Position numbers and translations under genes: made by a program
The notes under the pieces: generated by a model
The model's input: only the letters and a program-made list of their open reading frames with translations
Database searches by the model: none
What the model was told of the DNA's origin: nothing
In this document: positions 1-12,779 of the stretch, in pieces
Position numbering within the stretch: the first letter of the stretch is position 1
How the letters are laid out: each line of letters starts with the position of its first letter
Assembly: GCF_051014685.1 (NCBI RefSeq)
Contig: NC_135056.1
Location: 806,001 to 870,000, forward strand
Length of the DNA stretch: 64,000 bases
Direction of reading: 5' to 3'
Source: Ptiloglossa arizonensis
Lineage: Eukaryota; Arthropoda; Insecta; Hymenoptera; Colletidae

Positions 1-1360
1 AAGAAACGGAGAAACGAAGAAAGAAACGGAGTAACGAAGAAAGAAGCGAAGAAAGAAACGGCGAATCGGAGAAATAAATGGAGAAACGAAGAAATAAACG
101 GAGAAACGAAGAAAGAAACGGAGAAACGAAGGAAGAAACGGAGAAACGAAGAAAGAAACGGAGAATCGGAGAAATAAATGGAGAAACGAAGAACTAAACC
201 GAGAAACGGAGAAAGAAACGGAGAAACGAACAAAGAAACGGAGAAACGAAGAAAGAAACGGAGAAACGAAGGAAGAAACGGAGAAACGAAGAAAGAAACG
301 GAGTAACGAAGAAAGAAACGAAGAAACGAAGAAACGAAGAAAGAAACGGAGAATCGGAGTAATAAATGGAGAAACGAAGAAATAAACCGAGAAACGGAGA
401 AACGAACAAAGAAACGGAGAAACGAAGAAAGAAACGGAGAAACGAAGGAAGAAACGGAGAAACGAAGAAAGTAACGGAGTAACGAAGAAAGAAACGAAGA
501 AAGAAACGGAGAATCGGAGAAATAAATGGAGAAACGAAGAAATAAACGGAGAAACGAAGAAAGAAACGGAGAAACGGACAAAGAAACGCAGAAACGAAGA
601 ATGAAACGGAGAAACGAAGAAATAAACGGAGAAATGAAGAAAGAAACGGAGAAACAAAGAAAGAAACGGGGAAACGAACAAAGAAACGGAGAAACGGAGA
701 AAGAAACGGAGAAACGAAGGAAGAAACGGAGAAACGAAGAAAGAAACGGAGTAACGAAGAAAGAAACGAAGAAACGAAGAAACGAAGAAAGAAACGGAGA
801 ATCGGAGTAGTAAATGGAGAAACGAAGAAATAAACCGAGAAACGGAGAAACGAACAAAGAAACGGAGAAACGAACAAAGAAACGGAGAAACGAACAAAGA
901 AACGGAGAAACGAAGAAATAAACGGAGAAACGAGCAAAGAAACGGAGAAACGAAGAAAGAAACGGAGAAACGAAGAAAGAAACGGAGTAACGAAGAAAGA
1001 AACGAAGAAACGAAGAAAGAATCGGAGAATCGGAGTAATAAATGGAGAAACGAAGAAATAGACCGAGAAACGGAGAAACGAACAAAGAAACGGAGAAACG
1101 AAGAAAGAAACGGAGAAACAAACAAAGAAACGGAGAAATAAATGGAGAAACGAAGATATAAAGGGAGAAAGGAAGAAAGAAACGATGAAAGAAACGGAGA
1201 AACGAAGAAAGAAACGGAGAAACGAAGAAAGAAACGGAGAAACGAAGAAAGAAACGGAGAAACGAAGAATGAAACGGAGAAACGAAGAAAGAAACGGAGA
1301 AACGAAGAAAGAAGCGGAGTAACGAAGAAAGAAACGAAGAAACGAAGAAAGAAACGGAGA

Positions 1361-1735
1361 AATGAACAAAGAAACGGAGAAACGAAGAAAGAAACGGAGA
1401 AACGGAGAAATAAATGGAGAAACGAAGAAATAAATAGTGAAACGAAGAAAGAAACGGAGAAACGAAGAAATAAACGCAGAAACGAAGAAAGAGACGGAGA
1501 AACGAACAAAGAAACGGAGATACGAAGAAAGAAACGGGGAAACGAACAAAGAAACGGAGAAACGAAGAAAGAAACGGAGAAACGGAGAAATAAATGGAGA
1601 AACGAAGAAAGAAACGGAGAAACGAGCAAAGAAACGGAGAAACGAAGAAAGAAACGGAGAAACGGAGTAGTAAATGGAGAAACGAAGATATAAACGGAGA
1701 AAGGAAGAAAGAAACGATGAAAGAAACGGAGAAAC
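1361..1735 (+). repeat. Block B copy 1 (three-copy higher-order block)
   Basis: This block is marked by an AAATGAACAAAG monomer at its left edge, then AAATAGTGAAACG near 1431 and a GTAAATGG element near 1671. The same order of variants recurs 2,675 bp downstream (4036-4410) and about 5,061 bp downstream (6422-6749). The differences are mostly single substitutions, so this is a shared duplicated segment and not chance monomer similarity. Confidence 0.85.
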
Positions 1736-3300
1736 GGAGAAATAAGTGGAGAAACGGATATATAAATGGAGAAACGAAGAAATAAAAGGAGAAGCGAACA
1801 AAGAAACGGAGAAACGAAGAAAGAAACGGAGAAATAAATGGAGAAACGAAGAAATAAACGGAGAAACGAACAAAGAAACGGAGAAACGAAGAAGGAAACG
1901 GAGAAACGGAGAAATAAATGGAGAAACGAAGAAATAAACGCAGAAACAAAGAAAGAAACGGAGAATCGGAGAAATAAATTGAGAAACGAAGAAATAAACC
2001 GAGAAACAGGGAAAGAAACGGAGAAACGAACAAAGAAACGGAGAAACGAAGAAAGAAACGGGGAAACGAAGAAAGAAACGGAGTAACGAAGAAAGAAACG
2101 AAAAAACGAAGAATGAAACGGAGAAACGAAGAATGAAACGGAGAAACGAAGAAAGAATCGGAGAAATAAATGGAGAAACGAAGATATAAACGGAGAAAGG
2201 AAGAAAGAAACGATGAAAGAAGCGGAGAAACGGAGAAACGAAGAAAGAAACGGAGAAACGGAGAAATAAATGGAGAAACGAAGAAATAAACGGAGAAACG
2301 AAGAAAGAAATGGAGAAACGAAGAAAGAAACGGCGAAACGGAGAAATAAATGGAGAAACGAAGAAAAAAACGGAAAAACGAAGAAAGAAACGGAGAAACG
2401 AAGAAAGAAACGGAGAAACGAAGAAAGAAACGGAGTAACGAAGATAGAAACGAAGAAACGAAGAAAGGAACGGGGAATCGGAGAAATAATTGGAGAAACG
2501 AAGAAATAAACGGAGAAACGAAGAAAGAAACGGAGAAACGAAGAAAGAAACGGGGAAACGAACAAAGAAACCGAGAAACGAACAAAGAAACGGAAAAACG
2601 AAGAATGAAACGGAGAAACGAAGAAAGAAACGGAGAAATAAATGGAGAAGCGAAGAAAGAAACGGAGAAACGAAGAAAGAAACGGAGAAACGAAAAGATA
2701 AACCGAGAAACGGAGAAAGAAACGTAGAAACGAACAAAGAAACGGAGAAACGAAGAAAGAAACAGAGAAACGAAGAAAGAAACGGAGAAACAAAGAAAGA
2801 AACGGCGAAACGAACAAAGAAACCGAGAAACGAAGAAAGAAACGAAGAAACGAAGAAAGAAACGGAGAAATAAATGGAGAAACGAAGATATAAACGGAGA
2901 AAGGAAGAAAGAAACGATGAAAGAAACGGAGAAACGAAGAAAGAAACGGAGAAACGAAGAAAGAAACGGAGAAACGAAGAAAGAAACGGAGAAACGGAGA
3001 AATAAATGGAGAAACGAAGAAATAAACGGAGAAACGAAGAAAGAAATGGAGAAACGAAGAAAGAAACGGGGAAACGAAGAAAGAAACGGAGTAACGAAGA
3101 AAGAAACGAAGAAACGAAGAAAGAAACGGAGAATCGGAGAAATAAATGGAGAAACGAAGAAATAAACGGAGAAACGAAGAAAGAAACGGAGAAACGAAGA
3201 AATAAACGCAGAAACGAAGAAAGAAACGGAGAAACGAAAAAAGAAACGGAGATACGAAGAATGAAACGGGGAAACGGACAAAGAAACGGAGAAACGAAGA

Positions 3301-3650
3301 AAGAAACGGAGAAACGGAGAAATAATAGGAGAAACGATGAAATAAACGGAGAAACGAAGAAAGAAACAGAGAAACGAAGGAAGAAACGGAGAAACGAAGA
3401 AAGAAACGGAGATACGAAGAAAGAAACGGGGAAACGAACAAAGAATCGGAGAAACGAAGAAAGAAACGGAGAAACGGAGAAATAATTGGAGAAACGAAGA
3501 AATAAACCGAGAAACGGAGAAAGAAACGGAGAACGAACAAAGAAACGGAGAAACGAAGATAGAAACGGAGAAACGAACAAAGAAACGGAGAAACGAACAA
3601 AGAAGCGGAGAAACGAACAAAGAAACGGAGAAACGAACAAAGAAACGGAG
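3301..3650 (+). repeat. Block A copy 1, with 1-bp-deletion marker
   Basis: The block carries an AATAATAGG element near 3321, AATAATTGG near 3481 and a 19-bp monomer that has lost one A (GGAGAACGAAC, around 3531). It matches 5480-5829 at an offset of 2,179 bp. Part of it also matches 11863-12162. The shared 1-bp deletion is strong evidence of common descent. Confidence 0.87.
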
Positions 3651-3724
3651 AAATAAATGGAGAAACGAAGATATAAACGGAGAAAGGAAGAAAGAAACGA
3701 TGAAAGAAACGGAGAAACGAAGAA

Positions 3725-4410
3725 AGAAACGGAGAAACGAAGAAAGAAACGGAGAAACGAAGAAAGAAACGGAGATACGAAGAAAGAAGCGGAGAAACGA
3801 ACAAAGAAACGGAGAAACGAACAAAGAAACGGAGAAACGGAGAAATAAATGGAGAAACGAAGAAATAAACGGAGAAACGAAGAAAGAAACGGAGAAACGA
3901 AGAAGGAAACGGAGAAACGGAGAAATAAATGGAGAAACGAAGAAATAAACGCAGAAACAAAGAAAGAAACGGAGAAACGAAGGAAGAAACGCAGAAACGA
4001 AGAAAGAAACGGAGAAACGAAGAAAGAAACGGAGAAATGAACAAAGAAACGGAGAAACGAAGAAAGAAACGGAGAAACGGAGAAATAAATGGAGAAACGA
4101 AGAAATAAATAGTGAAACGAAGAAAGAAACGGAGAAACGAAGAAATAAACGCAGAAACGAAGAAAGAGACGGAGAAACGAACAAAGAAACGGAGATACGA
4201 AGAAAGAAACGGGGAAACGAACAAAGAAACGGAGAAACGAAGAAAGAAACGGAGAAACGGAGAAATAAATGGAGAAACGAAGAAAGAAACGGAGAAACGA
4301 GCAAAGAAACGGAGAAACGAAGAAAGAAACGGAGAAACGGAGAAGTAAATGGAGAAACGAAGATATAAACGGAGAAAGGAAGAAAGAAACGATGAAAGAA
4401 ACGGAGACAC
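3725..4410 (+). repeat. Block B copy 2, extended on the left
   Basis: The segment matches 6111-6749 at an offset of 2,386 bp. It includes GATACGAAGAAAGAAGCGG near 3775, a GAAGGAAACGG monomer, GCAGAAACAAAG and the AAATAGTGAAACG marker. Its right half also matches 1361-1735. The 6.1-kb copy lacks one monomer variant here but keeps the same register. Confidence 0.85.
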
Positions 4411-4990
4411 GAAGAAAGAAACGGAGAAACGAAGAAAGAAACGGAGAAACGGAGAAATAAATGGAGAAACGAAGAAATAAAAGGAGAAATGAAGAAAGAA
4501 ACGGAAAAACGAAGAAAGAAACGGAGAAACGAAGAAAGAAACGGAGTAACGAAGAAAGAAACGGAGAAACGGAGTAATAAATGGAGAAACGAAGAAATAA
4601 ACGGAGAAACGAGCAAAGAAACGGAGAAACGAAGAAAGAAACGGAGAAACGAAGAAAGAAACGGAGAAACGAAGAAAGAAACGGAGAAACGAAGAAAGAA
4701 ACGGAGAATCGGAGAAATAAATTGAGAAACGAAGAAATAAACCGAGAAAAAGAGAAGGAATAGGAGAAACGAACCAACAAACGGAGAAACGAAGAAAGAA
4801 ACGGAGAAACGAACAAAGAATCGGAGAAACGAACATAGAAACCGAGAAACGAAGAAAGAAACGGAGAAACGAAGAAATAAACGGAGAAACGAATAAAGAA
4901 ACGGAGAAACGAACAAAGAACCGGAGCAACGAAGAGAGAAACGGAGAAACGGAGAAATAAATGGAGAAACGAAGAAATAAACGGAGAAAC
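4346..4990 (+). repeat. Block C copy 1
   Basis: This block matches 6904-7548 at a constant offset of 2,558 bp. Rare shared variants are GAGACACGAAG, AAAGGAGAAATGAAG (near 4479), GAGAAAAAGAGAAGG (near 4744), GAACCAACAAACGG and CCGGAGCAACGAAGAGAG (near 4921). The two copies diverge at 4990/7548, where one carries an extra 8-bp half unit. Confidence 0.88.
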
Positions 4991-5479
4991 GGAGAAACGA
5001 ACAAAGAAACGGAGAAACGAAGAAAGAAACGGAGAAACGAAGAAAGAAACGGAGATACGAAGAAAGAAGCGGAGAAACAAACAAAGAAACGGAGAAACGA
5101 AGAAAGAAACGGAGAAACGGAGAAATAAATGGAGAAACGAAGAAATAAACGGAGAAACGAACAAAGAAACGGAAAAACGAAGAAGGAAACGGAGAAACAG
5201 AGAAAGAAACGGAGTAACGAAGAAAGAAACGAAGAAACGAAGAAACGAAGAAAGAAACGGAGAAACGGAGTAATAAATGGAGAAACGAAGAAATAAACCG
5301 AGAAACGGAGAAACGAACAAAGAAACGGAGAAACGAAGAAAGAAACAGAGAAACGGACAAAGAAACGGAGAAACGAACAAAGAAACGGAGAAACGAAGAA
5401 AGAAACGGAGAAACGGAGAAATAAATGGAGAAACGAAGAAATAAACGGAGAAACGAAGAAAGAAACGGAGAAACGAAGA

Positions 5480-6050
5480 AAGAAACGGAGAAACGGAGAA
5501 ATAATAGGAGAAACGAAGAAATAAACGGAGAAACGAAGAAAGAAACAGAGAAACGAAGGAAGAAACGGAGAAACGAAGAAAGAAACGGAGATACGAAGAA
5601 AGAAACGGGGAAACGAACAAAGAAACGGAGAAACGAAGAAAGAAACGGAGAAACGGAGAAATAATTGGAGAAACGAAGAAATAAACCGAGAAACGGAGAA
5701 AGAAACGGAGAACGAACAAAGAAACGGAGAAACGAAGATAGAAACGGAGAAACGAACAAAGAAACGGAGAAACGAACAAAGAAGCGGAGAAACGAACAAA
5801 GAAACGGAGAAACGAACAAAGAAACGGAGAAACGGAGAAATAAGTGGAGAAACGAAGAAATAAACGGAGAAACGAAGAAAGAAACGGAGAAACAAAGAAA
5901 GAAACGGCGAAACGAACAAAGAAACGGAGAAACGAAGAAAGAAACGGAGAAACGAAGAATGAAACGGAGAAACGAAGAAAGAAACGGAGAAATAAATGGA
6001 GAAACGAAGATATAAACGGAGAAAGGAAGAAAGAAACGGAGAAACGGAGA
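5480..6050 (+). repeat. Block A copy 2, extended on the right
   Basis: The left 350 bp match 3301-3650. From 5530 to about 6050 the segment matches 11863-12383 at an offset of 6,333 bp, including AATAATTGG, the GAACGAAC 1-bp-deletion monomer (5710), AATAAGTGG near 5831 and the GATATAAACGGAGAAAGG element. It is a composite segment shared by three regions. Confidence 0.86.
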
Positions 6051-6110
6051 AATAATTGGAGAAACGAAGAAATAAACCGAGAAACGGAGAAAGAAACGGA
6101 GAACGAACAA

Positions 6111-6749
6111 AGAAACGGAGAAACGAAGAAAGAAACGGAGAAACGAAGAAAGAAACGGAGATACGAAGAAAGAAGCGGAGAAACGAACAAAGAAACGGAG
6201 AAACGAACAAAGAAACGGAGAAACGGAGAAATAAATGGAGAAACGAAGAAATAAACGGAGAAACGAACAAAGAAACGGAGAAACGAAGAAGGAAACGGAG
6301 AAACGGAGAAATAAATGGAGAAACGAAGAAATAAACGCAGAAACAAAGGAAGAAACGGAGAAACGAAGAAAGAAACGCAGAGACGAAGAAAGAATCGGAG
6401 AAACGAAGAAAGAAACGGAGAAATGAACAAAGAAACGGAGAAACGAAGAAAGAAACGGAGAAACGGAGAAATAAATGGAGAAACGAAGAAATAAATAATG
6501 AAACGAAGAAAGAAACGGAGAAACGAAGAAATAAACGCAGAAACGAAGAAAGAGACGGAGAAACGAAAAAAGAAACGGAGATACGAAGAAAGAAACGGGG
6601 AAACGAACAAAGAAACGGAGAAACGAAGAAAGAAACGGAGAAACGGAGAAATAAATGGAGAAACGAAGAAAGAAACGGAGAAACGAGCAAAGAAACGGAG
6701 AAACGAAGAAAGAAACGGAGAAACGGAGAAATAAATGGAGAAACGAAGA
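6111..6749 (+). repeat. Block B copy 3
   Basis: This is the third copy of the block at 3725-4363, offset 2,386 bp. It differs by scattered substitutions (for example AAATAATGAAACG for AAATAGTGAAACG). About 170 bp without counterpart in copy 2 separate it from the following block C copy. Confidence 0.84.
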
Positions 6750-6903
6750 AATAAACGGAGAAACGAGCAAAGAAACGGAGAAACGAAGAAAGGAACGGAG
6801 AAACGAAGAAAGAAACGGAGAATCGGAGAAATAAATTGAGAAACGAAGATATAAACGGAGAAACGAAGAAAGAAACGGAGAATCGAACAAAGAAACGGAG
6901 AAA

Positions 6904-7548
6904 TAAATGGAGAAACGAAGATATAAACGGAGAAAGGAAGAAAGAAACGATGAAAGAAACGGAGACACGAAGAAAGAAACGGAGAAACGAAGAAAGAAAC
7001 GGAGAAACGGAGAAATAAATGGAGAAACGAAGAAATAAAAGGAGAAATGAAGAAAGAAACGGAAAAACGAAGAAAGAAACGGAGAAACGAAGAAAGAATC
7101 GGAGTAACGAAGAAAGAAACGGAGAAACGGAGTAATAAATGGAGAAACGAAGAAATAAACGGAGAAACGAGCAAAGAAACGGAGAAACGAAGAAAGAAAC
7201 GGAGAAACAAAGAAAGAAACGGAGAAACGAAGAAAGAAACGGAGAAACGAAGAAAGAAACGGAGAATCGGAGAAATAAATTGAGAAACGAAGAAATAAAC
7301 CGAGAAAAAGAGAAGGAAAAGGAGAAACGAACCAACAAACGGAGAAACGAAGAAAGAAACGGAGAAACGAACAAAGAATCGGAGAAACGAACATAGAAAC
7401 CGAGAAACGAAGAAAGAAACGGAGAAACGAAGAAATAACCGGAGAACCGAATAAAGAAACGGAGAAACGAACAAAGAACCGGAGCAACGAAGAGAGAAAC
7501 GGAGAAACGGAGAAATAAATGGAGAAACGAAGAAATAAACGGAGAAAC
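6904..7548 (+). repeat. Block C copy 2
   Basis: Duplicate of 4346-4990 at an offset of 2,558 bp with the same chain of rare variants. Together with blocks A and B it shows that 1-7.8 kb consists of 2.2-2.7 kb-spaced higher-order repeats whose spacing drifts through insertion or loss of whole monomers. Confidence 0.87.
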
Positions 7549-7920
7549 GAACAAAGAAACGGAGAAGCGAACAAAGAAACGGAGAAACGAAGAAAGAAAC
7601 GGAGAAACGAAGAAAGAACCGGAGATACGAAGAAAGAAGCGGAGAAACGAACAAAGAAACGGAGAAACGAAGAAAGAAACGGAGAAACGGAGAAATAAAT
7701 GGAGAAACGAAGAAATAAACGGAGAAACGAACAAAGAAACGGAGAAACGAAGAAGGAAACGGAGAAACGGAGAAATAAATGGAGAAACGAAGAAATAAAC
7801 GCAGAAACAAAGAAAGAAACGGAGAAACGAAGAAAGAAACGGAGAAACGAAGAAAGAAACGGAGAAACGAAGAAAGAAACGGAGAAACGAAGAAAGAAAT
7901 GAGGAAACGAAGAAAGAAAC

Positions 7921-9130
7921 GGAGAATCGGAGAAATAAATGGAGAAACGAAGAAATAAACGGAGAAACGAAGAAAGAAATGGAGAAACGAAGAAAGAAAC
8001 GGGGAAACGAAGAAAGAAACGGAGTAACGAAGAAAGAAACGAAGAAACGAAGAAAGAAACGGAGAATCGGAGAAATAAATGGAGAAACGAAGAAATAAAC
8101 GGAGAAACGAAGAAAGAAACGGAGAAACGAAGAAAGAAACGGAGAAACGAAGAAAGAAACGGAGTAACGAAGAAAGAAACGGAGAAACGGAGTAATAAAT
8201 GGAGAAACGAAGAAATAAACCGAGAAACGGAGAAACGAACAAAGAAACGGAGAAACGAAGAAAGAAACAGAGAAACGGACAAAGAAACGGAGAAACGAAA
8301 AAAGAAACGGAGAAACGAAGAAAGAAACGGAGAAACGGAGAAATAAATGGAGAAACGAAAAAAAAAAGGAGAAACGAAGAAAGAAACGGAGAAACGAAGA
8401 AATAAACGCAGAAACGAAGAAAGAAACGGAGCAACGAAAAAAGAAACGGAGATACGAAGAATGAGACGGGGAAACGGACAAAGAAACGGAGAAACGAAGA
8501 AAGAAACGGATAAACGGAGAAATAAATGGAGAAACGAAGAAATAAACGGAGAAACGAAGAAAGAAACAGAGAAACGAAGGAAGAAACGGAGAAACGAAGA
8601 AAGAAACGGAGATACGAAGAAAGAAACGGGGAAACGAACAAAGAAACGGAGAAACGAACAAAGAAACGGAGAAACGGAGAAATAAGTGGAGAAACGAAGA
8701 AATAAACGGAGAAACGAAGAAAAAAACGGAGAAACAAAGAAAGAAACGGCGAAACGAACAAAGAAACGGAGAAACGAAGAAAGAAACGGAGAAACGAAGA
8801 ATGAAACTGAGAAACGAAGAAAGAAACGGAGAAATAAATGGAGAAACGAAGATATAAACGGAGAAAGGAAGAAAGAAACGGAGAAACGAAGAAAGAAACG
8901 GAGAAAAGAAGAAAGAAACGGAGATACGAAGAAATAAATGGAGAAACGAAGAAATAAACGGAGAAACGAAGAAAGAAATGGAGAAACGAAGAAAGAAACG
9001 GGGAAACGAAGAAAGAAACAGAGTAACGAAGAAAGAAACGAAGAAACGAAGAAAGAAACGGAGAATCGGAGAAATAAATGAAGAAACGAAGAAATAAACG
9101 GAGAAACGAAGAAAGAAACGGAGAAACGAA
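7921..9130 (+). repeat. Block D copy 1 (about 1.2 kb)
   Basis: Matches 11232-12622. The offset is 3,311-3,312 bp in the left half and 3,491 bp in the right half, because the downstream copy contains about 180 extra bp (nine monomers). Shared markers are GAGCAACGAAAAAAG near 8430, GATACGAAGAATGAGACGGGG near 8455, AATAAGTGG near 8682 and GAAAAGAAG near 8905. Confidence 0.88.
8358..8367 (+). repeat. A10 homopolymer interrupting the monomer pattern
   Basis: Ten consecutive A replace the usual AAGAAATAAAC of the aligned copy at 11668-11680, with a net loss of one base. It is the longest single-base run I saw in the window. It could be real slippage or a sequencing or consensus error. Confidence 0.8.
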
Positions 9131-9180
9131 GGAAGAAATGGGGAAACGAAGAAAGAAACTGAGAAACGAAGAAAGAAACG

Positions 9181-9580
9181 GAGAAACGGAGAAATAAATG
9201 GAGAAACGAAGAAATAAACCGAGAAACGAAGAAAGAAACGGAGAAACGGAGAAATAATTGGAGAAACGAAGAAATAAACAGAGAAACGGAGAAAGAAACG
9301 GAGAAACGAACAAAGAAACGGAGAAACGAAGAAAGAAACGGAGAAACGAACAAAGAAACGGAGAAACGAAGAAAGAAACGGAGAAACGGAGAAATAAATG
9401 GAGAAACGAAGAAATAAACCGAGAAACGAAGAAAGAAACGGAGAAACGGAGAAATAATTGGAGAAACGAAGAAATAAACAGAGAAACGGAGAAAGAAACG
9501 GAGAAACGAACAAAGAAACGGAGAAACGAAGAAAGAAACGGAGAAACGAACAAAGAAACGGAGAAACGAAGAAAGAAGCG
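9181..9580 (+). repeat. 200-bp local tandem duplication (9181-9380, 9381-9580)
   Basis: The same ten-monomer sequence occurs twice in direct succession. It runs AATAAATGG, AATAAACCG, AATAATTGG, AATAAACAG, then alternating GAACAAAG and GAAGAAAG monomers. The pair stops matching at about 9577, where GAAGCGG replaces GAAACGG. This is a multi-monomer duplication by unequal exchange or slippage. Confidence 0.85.
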
Positions 9581-9780
9581 GAGAAACGAAGAAAGAAACG
9601 GAGAAACGAAGAAAGAAACGGAGATACGAAGAAAGAAATGGGGAAACGAAGAAAGAAACTGAGAAACGAAGAAAGAAACGGAGAAACGGAGAAATAAATG
9701 GAGAAACGAAGAAATAAACCGAGAAACGGAGAAACGAACAAAGAAACGGAGAAACGAAGAAAGAAACGGAGAAACGGAGA

Positions 9781-10796
9781 ACCGGAGAAATAAATGGAGA
9801 AACGAAGAAATAAACGGGGAAACGAAGAAAGAAACGGAGAAACGAAGGAAGAAATGGGGAAACGAAGAAAGAAACTGAGAAACGAAGAAAGAAACGGAGA
9901 AACGAAGGAAGATACGGAGAAACGAGGAAAGAAACGGAGATACGAAGAAAGAAACGGGGAAACGAACAAAGAAACGGAGAAACGAAGAAAGAAACGGAGA
10001 AACGGAGAAATAATTGGAGAAACGAAGAAATAAACAGAGAAACGGAGAAAGAAACGGAGAAACGAACAAAGAAACGGAGAAACGAAGAAAGAAACGGAGA
10101 AACGGAGAAATAAATGGAGAAACGAAGAAATAAACCGAGAAACGAAGAAAGAAACGGAGAAACGGAGAAATAATTGGAGAAACGAAGAAATAAACAGAGA
10201 AACGGAGAAAGAAACGGAGAAACGAACAAAGAAACGGAGAAACGAAGAAAGAAACGGAGAAACGAACAAAGAAACGGAGAAACGAAGAAAGAAGCGGAGA
10301 AACGAAGAAAGAAACGGAGAAACGAAGAAAGAAACGGAGATACGAAGAAAGAAATGGGGTAACGAAGAAAGAAACTGAGAAACGAAGAAAGAAACGGAGA
10401 AACGGAGAAATAAATGGAGAAACGAAGAAATAAACGGAGAAACGAAGAAAGAAACGGAGAAACGAAGGATGAAACGGAGAAACGAGGAAAGAAACGGAGA
10501 TACGAAGAAAGAAACGGGGAAAAGAACAAAGAAACGGAGAAACGTAGAAAGAAACGGAGAAACCGAGAAATAAATGGAGAAACGGAGAAACGAAGAATGA
10601 AACGGAGAAACGAAGAAAGAAACGGAGAAACGAAGAAGGAAACGGAGTAACGAAGAAAGAAACGAAGAAAGAAACGGAGAAACGAAGAAAGAAACGGAGA
10701 ATCGGAGAAATAAATGGAGAAACGAAGAAATAAACCGAGAAACGGAGAAACGAACAAAGAAACGGAGAAACGAAGAAAGAAACGGAGAAACGGAGA
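9781..10796 (+). repeat. Block E copy 1 (1,016 bp)
   Basis: Begins at the ACCGGAG marker and contains TAAACGGGG, GAAATGGGG, AAACTGAG, GAAGGAAGATACGG and GAGGAAAGAAACGG in order. It matches 12780-13803 (1,024 bp) with only scattered substitutions. The 8-bp length difference is one GAAACGAA half unit missing near 10665. Its first 320 bp occur again at 10797 and 13804. Confidence 0.9.
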
Positions 10797-11116
10797 ACCG
10801 GAGAAATAAATGGAGAAACGAAGAAATAAACGGGGAAACGAAGAAAGAAACGGAGAAACGAAGGAAGAAATGGGGAAACGAAGAAAGAAACTGAGAAACG
10901 AAGAAAGAAACGGAGAAACGAAGGAAGATACGGAGAAACGAGGAAAGAAACGGAGATACGAAGAAAGAAACGGGGAAACGAACAAAGAAACGGAGAAACG
11001 AAGAAAGAAACGGAGAAACGGAGAAATAATTGGAGAAACGAAGAAATAAACAGAGAAACGGAGAAAGAAACGGAGAAACGAACAAAGAAACGGAGAAACG
11101 AAGAAAGAAACGGAGA
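10797..11116 (+). repeat. Block E partial copy 2
   Basis: The first about 320 bp of block E are repeated 1,016 bp after 9781, with the same ACCGG, TAAACGGGG, GAAATGGGG and GAGGAAAG markers. At about 11117 the sequence switches to other monomers, so the copy is partial. Confidence 0.88.
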
Positions 11117-11231
11117 AACGAACAAAGAAACGGAGAAACGAAGAAAGAAGCGGAGAAACGAAGAAAGAAACGGAGAAACGAAGAAAGAAACGGAGATACG
11201 AAGAAAGAAATGGGGAAACGAAGAAAGAAAC

Positions 11232-12622
11232 GGAGAATCGGAGAAATAAATGGAGAAACGAAGAAATAAACGGAGAAACGAAGAAAGAAATGGAGAAACG
11301 AAGAAAGAAACGGGGAAACGAAGAAAGAAACGGAGTAACGAAGAAAGAAACGAAGAAACGAAGAAAGAAACGGAGAATCGGAGAAATAAATGGAGAAACG
11401 AAGAAATAAACGGAGAAACGAAGAAAGAAACGGAGAAACGAAGAAAGAAACGGAGAAACGAAGAAAGAAACGGAGTAACGAAGAAAGAAACGGAGAAACG
11501 GAGTAATAAATGGAGAAACGAAGAAATAAACCGAGAAACGGAGAAACGAACAAAGAAACGGAGAAACGAAGAAAGAAACAGAGAAACGGACAAAGAAACG
11601 GAGAAACGAAAAAAGAAACGGAGAAACGAAGAAAGAAACGGAGAAACGGAGAAATAAATGGAGAAACGAAGAAATAAACGGAGAAACGAAGAAAGAAACG
11701 GAGAAACGAAGAAATAAACGCAGAAACGAAGAAAGAAACGGAGCAACGAAAAAAGAAACGGAGATACGAAGAATGAGACGGGGAAACGGACAAAGAAACG
11801 GAGAAACGAAGAAAGAAACGGATAAACGGAGAAATAAATGGAGAAACGAAGAAATAAACGGAGAAACGAAGAAAGAAACAGAGAAACGAAGGAAGAAACG
11901 GAGAAACGAAGAAAGAAACGGAGATACGAAGAAAGAAACGCGGAAACGAACAAAGAAACGGAGAAACGAAGAAAGAAACGGAGAAACGGAGAAATAATTG
12001 GAGAAACGAAGAAATAAACCGAGAAACGGAGAAAGAAACGGAGAACGAACAAAGAAACGGAGAAACGAAGATAGAAACGGAGAAACGAACAAAGAAACGG
12101 AGAAACGAACAAAGAAGCGGAGAAACGAACAAAGAAACGGAGAAACGAACAAAGAAACGGAGAAACGGAGAAATAAGTGGAGAAACGAAGAAATAAACGG
12201 AGAAACGAAGAAAAAAACGGAGAAACAAAGAAAGAAACGGCGAAACGAACAAAGAAACGGAGAAACGAAGAAAGAAACGGAGAAACGAAGAATGAAACTG
12301 AGAAACGAAGAAAGAAACGGAGAAATAAATGGAGAAACGAAGATATAAACGGAGAAAGGAAGAAAGAAACGGAGAAACGAAGAAAGAAACGGAGAAAAGA
12401 AGAAAGAAACGGAGATACGAAGAAATAAATGGAGAAACGAAGAAATAAACGGAGAAACGAAGAAAGAAATGGAGAAACGAAGAAAGAAACGGGGAAACGA
12501 AGAAAGAAACAGAGTAACGAAGAAAGAAACGAAGAAACGAAGAAAGAAACGGAGAATCGGAGAAATAAATGAAGAAACGAAGAAATAAACGGAGAAACGA
12601 AGAAAGAAACGGAGAAACGAAG
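11232..12622 (+). repeat. Block D copy 2 with a 180-bp insertion
   Basis: Second copy of 7921-9130. Relative to that copy it gains about 180 bp at roughly 11978-12157. The inserted segment matches block A (5645-5825), including the GAACGAAC 1-bp-deletion monomer at 12043. Inference: a conversion or unequal exchange brought block A material into block D. Confidence 0.87.
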
Positions 12623-12779
12623 AAAGAAACGGAGTAACGAAGAACGAAACGAAGAAACGAAGAAACGAAGAAAGAAACGGAGAATCGGTGTAATAAATGG
12701 AGAAACGAAGAAATAAACCGAGAAACGGAGAAACGAACAAAGAAACGGAGAAACGAAGAAAGAAACGGAGAAACGGAGA

